From Phycisphaera sp. (GTDB taxonomy: Bacteria > Planctomycetota > Phycisphaerae > Phycisphaerales > UBA1924): a stretch of 64,000 nt of DNA. The DNA lies in assembly GCA_003712165.1 (NCBI GenBank), contig RHLH01000001.1, positions 3,011,575-3,075,574 of the forward strand. The letters run 5' to 3'. This document shows positions 1 to 9,067 of the stretch, piece by piece (positions within the stretch are counted from its first letter, which is position 1; every line of letters begins with the position of its first letter). Position numbers and translations under genes: made by a program. Below the pieces are notes generated by a model that saw only the letters and a list, made by a program, of their open reading frames with translations, was not told where the DNA came from and made no database searches.

Positions 1-104
1 AAGACCGCCGGGCTTCGAGGAGACGCTCGACGTCCACCGATGTGCCGCTGGTCGTCGAGAAGGACGAGACAGGGTACACGGCGTTTTTCCTTCGCGTGGA
101 ATGA
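1..104 (+). CDS. 3' end of an upstream gene, possibly frameshifted
   Basis: The window opens inside a plus-strand coding region. The frame ending at the TGA at 102-104 gives a plausible C-terminus (VEKDETGYTAFFLRVE). Before about position 39 that frame is Arg/Ser-rich, as expected for a wrong frame in high-GC DNA. In positions 2-37 the neighbouring frame reads sensibly (PPGFEETLDV) and has G or C in nearly every third codon position. A one-base shift near 30-45 is therefore likely, real or a sequence error. The fragment is too short to assign a function. Confidence 0.3.
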   Translation, partial: DRRASRRRSTSTDVPLVVEKDETGYTAFFLRVE

Positions 105-139
105 GTAAATCGGCACACCCCGATCCCGAGTAACCCGGC

Positions 140-562
140 ATGACACCAACCGCGTGGTTCATCGTCGCGTTTGTCGTGGCCGACCTGATGGTGGCGCTCA
201 TCGTCGTGCGCGGGTTCACCAAGTCGATGTTCGGCGATCTCGCTGAGGCTTATCCGCCCGTTGAGCCGGGCGATCTGCAGCACGACAGGCGGGCGCAGAG
301 CTTCTCGATGGGGCTGCTCAACTTCGGGTTCTCGGTCCGTATGCGGCTCGACGAGCGGTTCGTTCATCTAGCGCCCGAGCCCTGGGTATTCTGGACAGGC
401 ATGCCCAAGGCGAGCATCCCGATCGACAAAGTCAAAGCCACCGGACGGGCGAGGAAATCCTGGATTGCGCACTCGTTCGAGATCGATTCTGACCGGTCGC
501 ACATCGAGCTTCGCGGACCCAAATGGTTGTGGGTGATGCTCAATACAGACATGGCCTCGTAG
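140..562 (+). CDS. Membrane-anchored hypothetical protein
   Basis: A 140-residue protein I do not recognise. Residues about 5-24 (FIVAFVVADLMVALIVV) form one hydrophobic segment followed by basic residues, so it is probably an N-terminal membrane anchor. The remaining 110 or so residues are soluble and mixed, with a Trp-rich stretch (EPWVFWTGMPKASIPIDKV) that reads like a beta-sheet domain similar in style to PH-like or DUF domains of membrane proteins. The ATG at 140 lies 35 bases after the previous stop. The gene converges on the sulfotransferase-like gene with an 8-base gap. Function unknown. Confidence 0.6.
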   Translation: MTPTAWFIVAFVVADLMVALIVVRGFTKSMFGDLAEAYPPVEPGDLQHDRRAQSFSMGLLNFGFSVRMRLDERFVHLAPEPWVFWTGMPKASIPIDKVKATGRARKSWIAHSFEIDSDRSHIELRGPKWLWVMLNTDMAS

Positions 563-570
563 GACCCAGT

Positions 571-1443
571 TCATTCCCACTTGCTGCGGAACCCTGCAAG
601 CTGATCCGCAGAGTAGAAGTGCCGTGCAACCCGGCTTGAGTACATCCTGTCCAGATAGTCCGGGGGCAGAGGCTTGCTCTTGAATGCGCGGTAGACCGCC
701 GCGTACGCCTTCTGCTCCCCAACGTTTGCACGGTTGCTCATACAGAACCCATCAAAGTTCAGCCAATCGCGGATCGCGACTTCTTTCTGCATATCAGCAA
801 GTTCGCTCTGCATGATGAGAAACGTGTTTTTGCCATCTGTGAACGAGTGGCAGCCGACCTCGGGATCGAACGGCTCCCCGTAGCAGTCAACCCCGAATGG
901 CTGCTTGAAGTGGTAATCGAACCACCTGTCAGCAAACTCGTGGTCGTGCGTTTCCAGAAACGTATCGATGTACTCGCCTATCGGCGGTGGGTTCTCAAAG
1001 TCGCACATGTGTTCGTGATCAGTGATGTTCTGAAAGAAGGCGGATACGTTTCTCGCAACCGGGTCACGCACGAGAGTGAGCACACCGAAGGGGTACCCCT
1101 GGAAATAGAACAGCCTCAAGAACTTCCGAGCTTTCTGGATATGTATGAGTTCGTCGCTGCTCCCCTCAGGAATGAGGACGTTCTTTCGATTGAACTCCTC
1201 AAGCTCTGTGTTCATCGCGTGTGTCTGGTACGCGGGGACAGGCAGTGAAGCCCTCATCGCGATGTAAATCGAGGAGCTGCCGACCTTGCCGGGCTGGTGT
1301 ACGAGCACCGCCTTTGCGGGTGGGGTTCCGAACCGGTTCTCGGGCAGATTACCCCAAGGGTCTTTCTGCTTGCCAAGCCATTGGGGTGACAGACGCCGAA
1401 ACCAACCGGTCGGTGAGAAGCGTTGCTCTTTGCTGACCATCAT
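571..1443 (-). CDS. Sulfotransferase-like protein (capsular polysaccharide NKWYS type)
   Basis: A 290-residue protein. The N-terminal motif VHQPGKVGSSSIY (about 47-59) matches the 5'-phosphosulfate loop of PAPS-dependent sulfotransferases, in the variant HQMGKVGSSS seen in putative capsular polysaccharide synthesis proteins. LTLVRDPVARNVSAFF (about 121-136) matches the 3'-phosphate-binding region. By family it would transfer sulfate from PAPS to an extracellular glycan. There is no signal peptide or membrane segment. No operon partner is adjacent. Base composition is lower in GC than the neighbours (hand count 25/60 at 781-840 and 63/120 at 1021-1140), which suggests later acquisition. Two consecutive ATGs are possible starts; neither has a clear ribosome binding site. 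Confidence 0.65.
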   Translation of the reverse strand: MMVSKEQRFSPTGWFRRLSPQWLGKQKDPWGNLPENRFGTPPAKAVLVHQPGKVGSSSIYIAMRASLPVPAYQTHAMNTELEEFNRKNVLIPEGSSDELIHIQKARKFLRLFYFQGYPFGVLTLVRDPVARNVSAFFQNITDHEHMCDFENPPPIGEYIDTFLETHDHEFADRWFDYHFKQPFGVDCYGEPFDPEVGCHSFTDGKNTFLIMQSELADMQKEVAIRDWLNFDGFCMSNRANVGEQKAYAAVYRAFKSKPLPPDYLDRMYSSRVARHFYSADQLAGFRSKWE

Positions 1444-1583
1444 TCGATGAGCGTAATGGTCAGGTCATGTCTTCATAAGGCACGATCATACGGATCCAAG
1501 AGTCGCAACGCACTCAACGTGAACTAGGCATGGGGCGGCAGCTATCTTAACGAATACAACTGGTTCACGAGTAAAATGAAGGT

Positions 1584-3062
1584 TCACTCTCCAAGTGTCT
1601 TTTTACGACGCAGGATGTGATGATAGTGCTGCGCAAACCTGTGCGCCTCGTCGCGGACCTGTTGGAGCAGCTTGAGCCCGAGGTTGTCCCTGCCCAGCTT
1701 GATCGGTGCGCTCTCGCGCTGGATGTAGACCAGCTCTTCCTTCTTCGCCAGGCTCACGACCATGGGCGGCGGGACATCGAGCGAATCAAAAACTTCCATC
1801 GCGGCGTGGAGCTGACCCAGCCCGCCGTCGATCAGGATGACCTCCGGGTAAAGCTCCCAGCCCTTGCCCGCCTCGCGGTATCGCCTGCTGACGACTTCCT
1901 GAAGAGCTTTGTAGTCGTCGTTGTCGACGGAGTTGATTTTGAAGCGACGGTACTCATTCTTGAAGGGCCTGCCGTCAACGAAGCAGACCTTGCTGCCCAC
2001 GGTCTCGTTGCCCTGGAGGTGTGCGATATCGAACCCCTCGACGCACCTGATAGGGTCGGCGAGCCCAAGTGTACGCTGAAGACTGGCGAGTCCCTTCTGC
2101 GGGTCGACGTAGCCGATCTCAGTTTCGGGCTGCCACTGGTCGCTCTTGTCGGCGCGGTGGTCGAGCTTCTCGATCGCTTTGATCTGATCGCGCAGTGTCG
2201 CGGCTTCCTCGAACTCCAGGTTCTTGGAAGCCTCATCCATCTGCTGACGCATCTCGCGGAGCACGACGGATCTCTTGGACCCAATGAACTTCACAAACCG
2301 CTTGACATCGGCTTTGTAGTCCTCGCTCGAGATCCGATCGGCGCACGGCGCGGTGCACTGGCCGATCGGGTGGAGCAGGCAGGGGCGGAAGTGCCGGTTC
2401 TTCGGGTCGTTCTCGACGATGTCGAGGCTGCACGTGCGGAACTTGAATATCTTCTGTGTGATCTTGAGTGACTCGCGCAGGGCACCGGAGTCAATAAAGG
2501 GGCCGAGCACCTTGGCGCCCTTGAACTCGGGCGCGACCTGGCCTGTTCGGTCGTCGATGCCAGATGGATTGCGCGTGATGAATACCCGGGGGAAGTCCTC
2601 GCGCTGGCTAATGACAAGATAGGGAAAGCTCTTGTCGTCCGTCATCCGCACGTTGAACTGCGGCTTGATGTCCTTGATGAGCCTCGCCTCGGTCAGCAGC
2701 GCGCTGACCTCGGTGTCACACTCGATGGTGTCGAAGTCCACGACCAAATCGAGCATCGGCTGCTTCGCAGGGCCAAGGTCCGCCGAGGGCACGAAGTAGC
2801 TGCTGACCCTGTCGGGCAGGTTCTTGGCCTTGCCGACGTAGATCACGACGCCCTTGTCATCCTTCATCAGGTACACGCCTGGCACCGCCGGGAGCGCTCG
2901 CGCTTTGACACCAAGATCGCGCAGGCGTCCGCTCTGCGTCGGCTCATCGCTCCTGATCTCTGGTTCGTCTTGCGGAAGCTCGGGCACACAGGATTGTACG
3001 AAGGCTACTTGGAGCGAGTTTCGAAATCTTGCTGCACACGAGCGGGCTGTCGCCGGTACCAT
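1584..3062 (-). CDS. uvrC: Excinuclease ABC subunit C, short form lacking the C-terminal HhH domain
   Basis: UvrC makes both incisions in nucleotide excision repair with UvrA and UvrB. A GIY-YIG nuclease lies at about residues 55-130 (GVYLMKDD, IYVGKAKNL). The four cysteines of the cluster-binding region follow (CSLDI, RPCLLHPIGQCTAPC). A UVR motif (LEFEEAATLRDQIKAIEKL) is near 270. The RNase-H-like second nuclease keeps its acidic and histidine residues (GFDIAHLQGNE, LIDGGLGQLHA, DEAHRFA). The protein stops 492 residues in, soon after DEAHRFA, whereas family members usually run to about 600 residues with a tandem helix-hairpin-helix. No such sequence follows the stop in any frame. The start is uncertain: the ATG at 3062 is preceded by a G-run, and a GTG at 2987 is also possible. 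Confidence 0.93.
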   Translation of the reverse strand: MVPATARSCAARFRNSLQVAFVQSCVPELPQDEPEIRSDEPTQSGRLRDLGVKARALPAVPGVYLMKDDKGVVIYVGKAKNLPDRVSSYFVPSADLGPAKQPMLDLVVDFDTIECDTEVSALLTEARLIKDIKPQFNVRMTDDKSFPYLVISQREDFPRVFITRNPSGIDDRTGQVAPEFKGAKVLGPFIDSGALRESLKITQKIFKFRTCSLDIVENDPKNRHFRPCLLHPIGQCTAPCADRISSEDYKADVKRFVKFIGSKRSVVLREMRQQMDEASKNLEFEEAATLRDQIKAIEKLDHRADKSDQWQPETEIGYVDPQKGLASLQRTLGLADPIRCVEGFDIAHLQGNETVGSKVCFVDGRPFKNEYRRFKINSVDNDDYKALQEVVSRRYREAGKGWELYPEVILIDGGLGQLHAAMEVFDSLDVPPPMVVSLAKKEELVYIQRESAPIKLGRDNLGLKLLQQVRDEAHRFAQHYHHILRRKKTLGE

Positions 3063-3094
3063 CTGACCCCCCAGAGCAGTCTTGTGGAGTGTTC

Positions 3095-5236
3095 ATGACC
3101 CGATTTGTGCACTATGGATCTGCCGTCGCGATCAGTGTGTGCGCGGGCGGTCTGTGCGCGCAGCCTGCCGAGAATTCCATCGGCGAGGTGCGAAGAACCG
3201 ACTCTCCCCCGACGATCGACGGCAAGCTGGATGACGGCGTCTGGAATGACGCGTCGGTGCTGACAGACTTCGTGCAGGTCAACCCCGACGAGGGTCAACC
3301 CGCGACGGAACGCACAGAGATCCGGGTGCTCTTCGACGATGACAACCTGTACCTTGGCATCCGGTGCTATGACAGCACACCCGACCAGATCGTCGCGACC
3401 GAGATGCGCCGCGACGGACCGAGATCGGTCGATGATCATCTCATCATCGTCATCGATCCGTTCGGCTCGCAGCGCGACGGCTACCTCTTCTCGGTCGGAC
3501 CCGCGGGCCTGAAGATGGACGCGCTGATCGAGGGTGGCAACTGGCGGGAAGCGTGGGACGGCATCTGGTACAGCGATGTTTCGATCGACGAGCAGGGATG
3601 GGTTGCCGAGATCGCGATCCCGTACAAGTCGCTCTCGTTCGATCCCAAGCGACCCGAGTGGTCCCTCAATGTGCAGCGCATGCTGCGCAGACTCAATGAA
3701 ACCTCGCGCTGGTCGGGCGCTCGCCGAGAGATCGGGATCGCGGACCTTGGCGGCGCGGGTGTGATCGAAGGCTTCGAGGGCAACATCAACCAGGGACACG
3801 GGCTCACATTCAAACCCTTCGGTGTGCTGACCAGCGAGATCGACGACGGCTTGCCCGAGTTCGACGCAGGCTTCGATCTCTTCTACAAGATCACCCCAGA
3901 AATCACCGCGGCGCTCACCGTCAATACGGACTTCGCGGAAGCAGAGGTCGACCAGAGGCGTGTGAATCTGTCGAGGTTCCCGCTGTTCTTCGAAGAAAAA
4001 AGAGACTTTTTCCTCGAGGAAGCCGGTGTATTCGAGTTCGGCAACGTCCGCCAGAGCCCGAGGCCCTACTTCAGCCGACGCATCGGGCTCGTCAATGGTG
4101 AGGAGCAGCCGATCCTCGCCGGTGCGAGGATCACGGGCCGATCGGGCAACGTGCGCTTCGGCATCCTCGATGTGCAGATGGACGACGACGACGAGCTGGG
4201 CAACAAAAACCTTGCCGTGGGCCGCGCGATCGTCAATGTGCTCGACGAATCAACGGTCGGCGTGATCGCCACCAACGGCAACCCGAGCGCCAGAGGCGAG
4301 AACTCCCTGGTCGGCGCCGATTTTAGCTATATCAACACGAGCTTCATGGACGACGCAAACCTGCGCGCCGGAGGCTGGGTGCAGGCCACGCGCGACGATC
4401 CATCGGGAGGCGAGGAAACGTACGGCTACGCAGCTGGGGGCCGAGCACAGCTGCAGACAGACGACTGGAATATTTTCTCGTTCGTTGCGCAGGTCGACGA
4501 CCGCTACAAGCCAGGGCTCGGATTTGTCTCAAGGCCCGGCGAGCGCGAGCATATCCTGAACGTCACCCGCACGTTCAGACCCGAGACCGATCTCGTGCGC
4601 ACAATCGACGTCAACACCGGAGGCGACTTCTACACGAATCTCGGGTGGACCGTGAACACGCTCGAGATGTCAATTGTCGGCGTGACCATCGAGACAGACG
4701 ATCGGGACTTCATCGCTGCGGACTTCCAAATCGAGCGCGACAAGATCCGCGACCCGTTCGAGATTTCCGACGGCGTCGTCATCCCGGTGGACACGTACCA
4801 CTGGCTCTTCGGCGAGATCGAAGCGGGCACCGACCCATCGCAACCGGTGGCCCTCGATGCGGGCGTCCGGGTAGGCGAGTTCTACGACGGCACGCGCTAC
4901 GACTACTCAGGCGAGGTGACCTTCACACCCAACTCTCGCTTTAGAGGGTCCGCCGAGTACATCTTCCAGGATATCAACCTACCCGGCGGGGACTTCGATG
5001 TCGAGATCCTGCGCACGCGGGGCACAGTCCAGTTCTCACCCGAACTCACACTCGACACGATCGTGCAGTGGGACAGCGTCACGGACCGAGCGGGGCTTAA
5101 CTCGCGTCTGAGGTGGGAACCACGGCCCGGACAAGAAATCTTCCTCGTCTACAACGAGAGCTACGACGCGGACGATGATTTCACCTCGCTCGAACGCGAG
5201 GCGATTCTGAAAGTTGGCGCAACGATCCGGTTCTAG
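3095..5236 (+). CDS. Exported CBM9-like/DUF5916 beta-barrel protein
   Basis: A 713-residue protein. The chosen ATG gives a signal peptide (MTRFVHYGSAVAISVCAGG, cleavage near LCAQ). Residues about 30-210 match the CBM9/DOMON-like domain that opens these proteins (PPTIDGKLDDGVWNDAS, LYLGIRCYD). The rest matches the DUF5916 family, including the hallmark FFLEEAGVFEFGN. The C-terminal half has alternating beta-strand patterns and ends in an aromatic residue (ATIRF), as outer-membrane barrels do. In the family it is often linked to glycan or protein uptake, but the substrate is unknown. Upstream in-frame codons from 3029 overlap the divergent uvrC start and are not likely to be used. A second exported barrel-like gene follows 51 bases later. 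Confidence 0.8.
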   Translation: MTRFVHYGSAVAISVCAGGLCAQPAENSIGEVRRTDSPPTIDGKLDDGVWNDASVLTDFVQVNPDEGQPATERTEIRVLFDDDNLYLGIRCYDSTPDQIVATEMRRDGPRSVDDHLIIVIDPFGSQRDGYLFSVGPAGLKMDALIEGGNWREAWDGIWYSDVSIDEQGWVAEIAIPYKSLSFDPKRPEWSLNVQRMLRRLNETSRWSGARREIGIADLGGAGVIEGFEGNINQGHGLTFKPFGVLTSEIDDGLPEFDAGFDLFYKITPEITAALTVNTDFAEAEVDQRRVNLSRFPLFFEEKRDFFLEEAGVFEFGNVRQSPRPYFSRRIGLVNGEEQPILAGARITGRSGNVRFGILDVQMDDDDELGNKNLAVGRAIVNVLDESTVGVIATNGNPSARGENSLVGADFSYINTSFMDDANLRAGGWVQATRDDPSGGEETYGYAAGGRAQLQTDDWNIFSFVAQVDDRYKPGLGFVSRPGEREHILNVTRTFRPETDLVRTIDVNTGGDFYTNLGWTVNTLEMSIVGVTIETDDRDFIAADFQIERDKIRDPFEISDGVVIPVDTYHWLFGEIEAGTDPSQPVALDAGVRVGEFYDGTRYDYSGEVTFTPNSRFRGSAEYIFQDINLPGGDFDVEILRTRGTVQFSPELTLDTIVQWDSVTDRAGLNSRLRWEPRPGQEIFLVYNESYDADDDFTSLEREAILKVGATIRF

Positions 5237-5287
5237 TCGAAATCCGCACTGAGAGGGAACCTACCCATCCCTCGCGGAGCCACACGA

Positions 5288-6619
5288 ATGAACGCACGCC
5301 TGATGCTCGCCCTCGCCTTCACCACACCCGGACTCGCGCTGGCGCAGTCCGACGAGCTCTTCGTATTCGACCTGACCGAGACGGGCAACCCCGGCAACAC
5401 GCTGATCGTGGGTGGTTCGACCCTGCCCGACCTCGCGCAGGACCTTGCTGACACCGAGGGCGATTTCGCAAGCTTCGACGGCGTCCCCTTCGACGCGATG
5501 CTCCGCTACGCGGGCGTCGACGGGGCAATTGACATCACGTACGACCCAACGGGTGGCTCCGGAGGCGGCGCTCTTCTCACCATCAACAATATACAGGGCT
5601 ACACGGGCCCGCCCATCGTGCTCGACGAGGCCGACGGTGATCTGGGCGATCAGCTCGAGGACTTCTTCCTCAAGGACAACCCAGACATCATCGAGGACTT
5701 CCTCTCGGCGATCGCTGAGGAATCGGTCGTCGCGATCACCGACGGTAACCCGCTCGCCGCGACCGCACGAAGCGCCAAGTACAGGTTCGACCGCTTCGGT
5801 CTCTTCGCCGACATCAGCCCCGCGAGCAATCAGGTCAACCGTATGTTTGTTGACTCAAACGACCCCGGGCTTTCCGAGCCAGCAGATGATGGCGTGCCCC
5901 GAATGGAGATGGGGTCAGCGGTGATCGACCACGGCGGGTTCCTCTCGCGGATTGACTTCCTCGGCCAGTCCGTGGACGCGGGCGATTTCAGCGGCTCGTC
6001 CTTTGATCTCACGATGAGCACCGAGATGCGGTTCACCGATCGCTTCTCTCTGGTCTTCGGCCTCCCTGTCGGCTTCCACACCATCGAGGGCGCGGATGTC
6101 TTCAATGTCGGGCTTCACCTCGACGCGCCGATCAACCTCATGCTCGTTGAAGAGAGCGCCGAGCAGGGATTCAGTTGGACCGTCACGCCCGGTGTGTCGG
6201 GTGAGGCTGTCGTTTCGTACGACTTCGCGGCAGGCGGCACGCTCTACTCATTCGGCATCACCAACGCGTTCCGATATGACTACAAGAAACTCACCCTCAT
6301 CGCTGCCCAGCAAATCACCTGGCACGAATCGGCGGAACTCGACGTTGACGAGTACAGGATCGACCCCGGCATCGATCAGCAGATTCTGAAAATCGGTGGC
6401 AAAGCCTTGTACCGGCTGACAGACGGCGCCGCGGTCTACGGCGGCGCGACGTGGACCGACTTCCTCGAAGACGCCGCGGTTGAGAACTACGTCACACCCA
6501 TCGCGGGCGTGGCGTGGCAGCTCAAGAATGGGGCGAACCTGACTGTCGGATACGAGGGCGACTTCGGGGACGACTACGACGCGCACGGTGGACGCATCAG
6601 CTTCCAGCTGCCGTTCTGA
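5288..6619 (+). CDS. Exported protein, probable outer-membrane beta-barrel
   Basis: A 443-residue protein with a signal peptide (MNARLMLALAFTTPGLALA, cleavage before QSDEL). The body is acidic and Gly/Asp-rich. The C-terminal 200 residues alternate hydrophobic and polar positions (FSLVFGLPVGFHTIEG, NLTVGYEGDF) and the last residue is Phe (ISFQLPF), the usual signature recognised by the BAM machinery. I cannot name a family; it loosely resembles autotransporter-type barrels. GGAG at 5276-5279 precedes the ATG. It follows the CBM9/DUF5916 gene by 51 bases and is probably cotranscribed with it. Its stop codon abuts the stop of the convergent amidohydrolase with no gap. Confidence 0.6.
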   Translation: MNARLMLALAFTTPGLALAQSDELFVFDLTETGNPGNTLIVGGSTLPDLAQDLADTEGDFASFDGVPFDAMLRYAGVDGAIDITYDPTGGSGGGALLTINNIQGYTGPPIVLDEADGDLGDQLEDFFLKDNPDIIEDFLSAIAEESVVAITDGNPLAATARSAKYRFDRFGLFADISPASNQVNRMFVDSNDPGLSEPADDGVPRMEMGSAVIDHGGFLSRIDFLGQSVDAGDFSGSSFDLTMSTEMRFTDRFSLVFGLPVGFHTIEGADVFNVGLHLDAPINLMLVEESAEQGFSWTVTPGVSGEAVVSYDFAAGGTLYSFGITNAFRYDYKKLTLIAAQQITWHESAELDVDEYRIDPGIDQQILKIGGKALYRLTDGAAVYGGATWTDFLEDAAVENYVTPIAGVAWQLKNGANLTVGYEGDFGDDYDAHGGRISFQLPF

Positions 6620-7837
6620 TCAGTCCTCAGACAACGCGAGCCTTGACATCATCTCAACACCCACCGCGATCGCGTCGTCGTTGAAGTCAAACCTCGGCGT
6701 GTGAAGCTCTGGGAAGTGGTCCGCGCCCTCTGGACGCAAGCCCAGGAAGTAGAAACACGCGGGCACATGCTCGGCGTAGTACGCGAAGTCCTCGCCTCCC
6801 ATCACCGGTGTTTCGGCGTGGAACACGTTCTTTTCGCCCAGCACCTCGCTCGCGAGCGGGATGAACCGGTCAACCATCTTCGGATCGTTCTTGACAACCG
6901 GATAGCCCACGTTCCAGTGGATATCGATCGTGCAGCCGTGCGCCCTTGCGACGTGCTCCGATATTTCACGCACGCGCTCCTCAGCGAGCTTGCGCATCTC
7001 AGGAGTCAGCGCGCGGGTCGTGCCCTCGAGCTCGACGGCTTCAGGGATCACGTTGTCAACGGTCCCGCCCTGGATGCGCCCGATGGTGCAGATCGCCGAG
7101 TCCACGGGGCTCGTGTTTCTGCTGACGAGCGTCTGCAGGCTCATGACGATCGCGCTCGCCGCGACAACGGGGTCGTTGGCGAGGTGAGGCCAGGCGGCGT
7201 GCCCGCCCTTGCCCCGAACGGTGACCAGGAACTCGTCGGTCGAAGCCATGAGAGGACCCGGGCGCGTCTTGACAGTGCCGACTTGCTCGTTGGGCCAGCC
7301 GTGGAGGCCGTAGATGCACCCTACTCTGTTGCCGATGCCTCCGCCTGCGCCGCCCTCGAGCATGCCTTCTTTGCAGAACCGCTGGCCGCCGCCCCCGCCT
7401 TCTTCTGCGGGCTGGAAGACGAGCGTGACCGGATTCGGCCTGTTCTCTGTCTTTGCAAGGACACGCGCAGCACCGAGCAGGATGGTGGTGTGCCCGTCGT
7501 GACCGCAGGCGTGCATGAGCCCGTCGCGTGTGCTCGAGTAGGGCAGCCCGGTCTCTTCGGTGATGGGCAGCGCATCCATGTCTGCTCGTAGCGCGACCGA
7601 TGGCGCGTCCTTGTCACCCGAGGTCGCGGGGAGGTACCCAACGACCCCGGTGCCCCCTGCGAGGCCTGCCATGTACTCGATACCGAGCTTCGACAGTTCT
7701 CGCTGGACCACAGCGCTCGTGCGCTCTTCCTGCCACATCAGCTCGGGATGCTTGTGCAGGTCGTGGCGGATCTCGATCAGCTCGGGGAGTTCAGCAGCGA
7801 TGCAATCCTTGACGCTGGCAGCGTTTGCGGTCTTCAT
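6620..7837 (-). CDS. M20 family amidohydrolase (hippurate hydrolase-like)
   Basis: A 405-residue metallopeptidase of the M20D type, which hydrolyses N-acyl amino acids or similar amides. Seen: LRADMDALPITEETGLPY near residue 85, HACGHDGHTTILLGAAR near 112, the catalytic EE in FQPAEEGGGGG near 145, HGWPNEQVG, the dimerisation-domain motif GKGGHAAWPH, and the C-terminal metal ligand in MGGEDFAYY. Length and order fit the family well. A cysteine residue (HACGH) takes the position typical of this subfamily. No signal peptide, so it is cytoplasmic. It precedes the substrate-binding protein gene on the complementary-strand map but no transport operon is apparent. The exact substrate cannot be told from sequence. 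Confidence 0.9.
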   Translation of the reverse strand: MKTANAASVKDCIAAELPELIEIRHDLHKHPELMWQEERTSAVVQRELSKLGIEYMAGLAGGTGVVGYLPATSGDKDAPSVALRADMDALPITEETGLPYSSTRDGLMHACGHDGHTTILLGAARVLAKTENRPNPVTLVFQPAEEGGGGGQRFCKEGMLEGGAGGGIGNRVGCIYGLHGWPNEQVGTVKTRPGPLMASTDEFLVTVRGKGGHAAWPHLANDPVVAASAIVMSLQTLVSRNTSPVDSAICTIGRIQGGTVDNVIPEAVELEGTTRALTPEMRKLAEERVREISEHVARAHGCTIDIHWNVGYPVVKNDPKMVDRFIPLASEVLGEKNVFHAETPVMGGEDFAYYAEHVPACFYFLGLRPEGADHFPELHTPRFDFNDDAIAVGVEMMSRLALSED

Positions 7838-7855
7838 GGTGAATCCTATCGGCGA

Positions 7856-8983
7856 TCAGAGGCCAAAGACATCTTCGACGAGACTCCGGGCCGTCTCGAT
7901 CTCGTCAGCCACGGCTTCGAGATCCACACGGGCCGCAGGCTCGATCCTGGCCCTCGGAAACTGCACGTAGAGCTCCTCCGCGGCGAGCTCACGGATGGGC
8001 ACATTCCTCGAGTCGCTGGCCATGATCAACCGCTCGCCGGCCTCGGAGATCAGGAAGTCGATGAGCTGCTGAGCCTCCTCGGGATTGGGGCCGCCCGCGA
8101 CACGGGCGACCGTGTTCGGGATCGTCAGCGCACCGAAGCTCATCATCGGGAACACACTGTCGGGCGAGGGCGACGCGCCGCTGTCCAGCTCTGAGACTTC
8201 GTAGACCAGATCGACCGGCATCCCCGCGGCCTGCGCCGCCCAGACGTCGTCTGTATCGGTCAGCCCTAGCTCGATCTCGCCGTTTGCGATCGCGCGGACA
8301 ACCGACGAGTTGCCGTCATAGAGGCGCAGCCCGTTGGCTTCCATGGCTTGGAGCCACTGACGAGTCGGCTCCTCGCCCCAGAGGTGAACGAGCGTCGCGA
8401 CGTGACCGACCGTTGTCCCGAACGTGGGGCGCGCCATACCGACCTTACCCTCCCACTGGGGTTCGGCGAGATCACGGAGCGCGGCCGGCACCTGCTCAGC
8501 GGTTAGCTTGCGAGTGTCGTACGCGATGACTCGCGCGCGGTTTGCGATGCCGTACCACATGCCGTCTGCACCGCGATAGGCCTCGGGCCACCCGCCCGGG
8601 ATGGACTGCTCACCAGATTCGCTCGTGTACGGCTCCAACACGCCTTCATTCGCAAGGCGGATGGTGTAGAAGGGCTCGCTCGACCACCACACATCGGCGC
8701 GGGGTGCGTCTTTCTCGTCGCCGAGCCTGGCGTACAGGCCGACTGTCTTTGTCGCCTCCGTGTCCCCCACCTCGAGCACTTCGATGCCGGTGCGTTTCTC
8801 AAATTCTGCAACGACTTCCTTGAGCAGGTAGTCGTCAGCGCTCGTGTAGAGCACGACCCTGGGACCTTCAGCGGTCGAGCCGTCCGCGCTTTCAGCGGGT
8901 TCGGTTTCGTTGCTGCAGCCAGCGAGCGATGCGATCGCGATGCCGAGCGAGAGTGTGCAGATCCGCCGCAATTCTGTGCGCAT
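7856..8983 (-). CDS. ABC transporter substrate-binding lipoprotein (iron(III)-type)
   Basis: A 375-residue periplasmic binding protein of the ferric-iron/thiamine family. It starts with a lipoprotein signal (SLGIAIASLAGCSN, lipobox LAGC at about 20-23). Typical features follow: VVLYTSADDYLLKEVVAEFEKRTGI, DVWWSSEP, YGIANRARVIAYD, GKVGMARPTFGTT and AHVATL-like helices (GHVATLVHLWG). By family it binds Fe(III) or a small ligand for an ABC importer. No permease or ATPase gene is nearby, so it is an orphan here. It lies 18 bases from the amidohydrolase start, in the same direction, so readthrough is possible. The start has no obvious ribosome binding site. Confidence 0.85.
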   Translation of the reverse strand: MRTELRRICTLSLGIAIASLAGCSNETEPAESADGSTAEGPRVVLYTSADDYLLKEVVAEFEKRTGIEVLEVGDTEATKTVGLYARLGDEKDAPRADVWWSSEPFYTIRLANEGVLEPYTSESGEQSIPGGWPEAYRGADGMWYGIANRARVIAYDTRKLTAEQVPAALRDLAEPQWEGKVGMARPTFGTTVGHVATLVHLWGEEPTRQWLQAMEANGLRLYDGNSSVVRAIANGEIELGLTDTDDVWAAQAAGMPVDLVYEVSELDSGASPSPDSVFPMMSFGALTIPNTVARVAGGPNPEEAQQLIDFLISEAGERLIMASDSRNVPIRELAAEELYVQFPRARIEPAARVDLEAVADEIETARSLVEDVFGL

Positions 8984-9067
8984 GGGAGGAGCCCTTCGGT
9001 TCTTTCTGTTGATAGGAGATCCTACCGCGCCGGTTTCAGGAACCCGCTCGGGGCCGTGGAATCGGGC

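Noticed and set aside
1617..2471. Long open frame opposite uvrC
   Set aside because: It lies exactly antisense to conserved uvrC codons and has the usual composition of a complementary frame in GC-rich DNA; no start signal and no recognisable domain. Many similar antisense frames (for example opposite leuS, trpE and the amidohydrolase) were dropped for the same reason.
5253..5273. Hairpin GAGGGA/TCCCTC between the two exported barrel genes
   Set aside because: Six base pairs, 9-base loop and no T-run; too weak to call.
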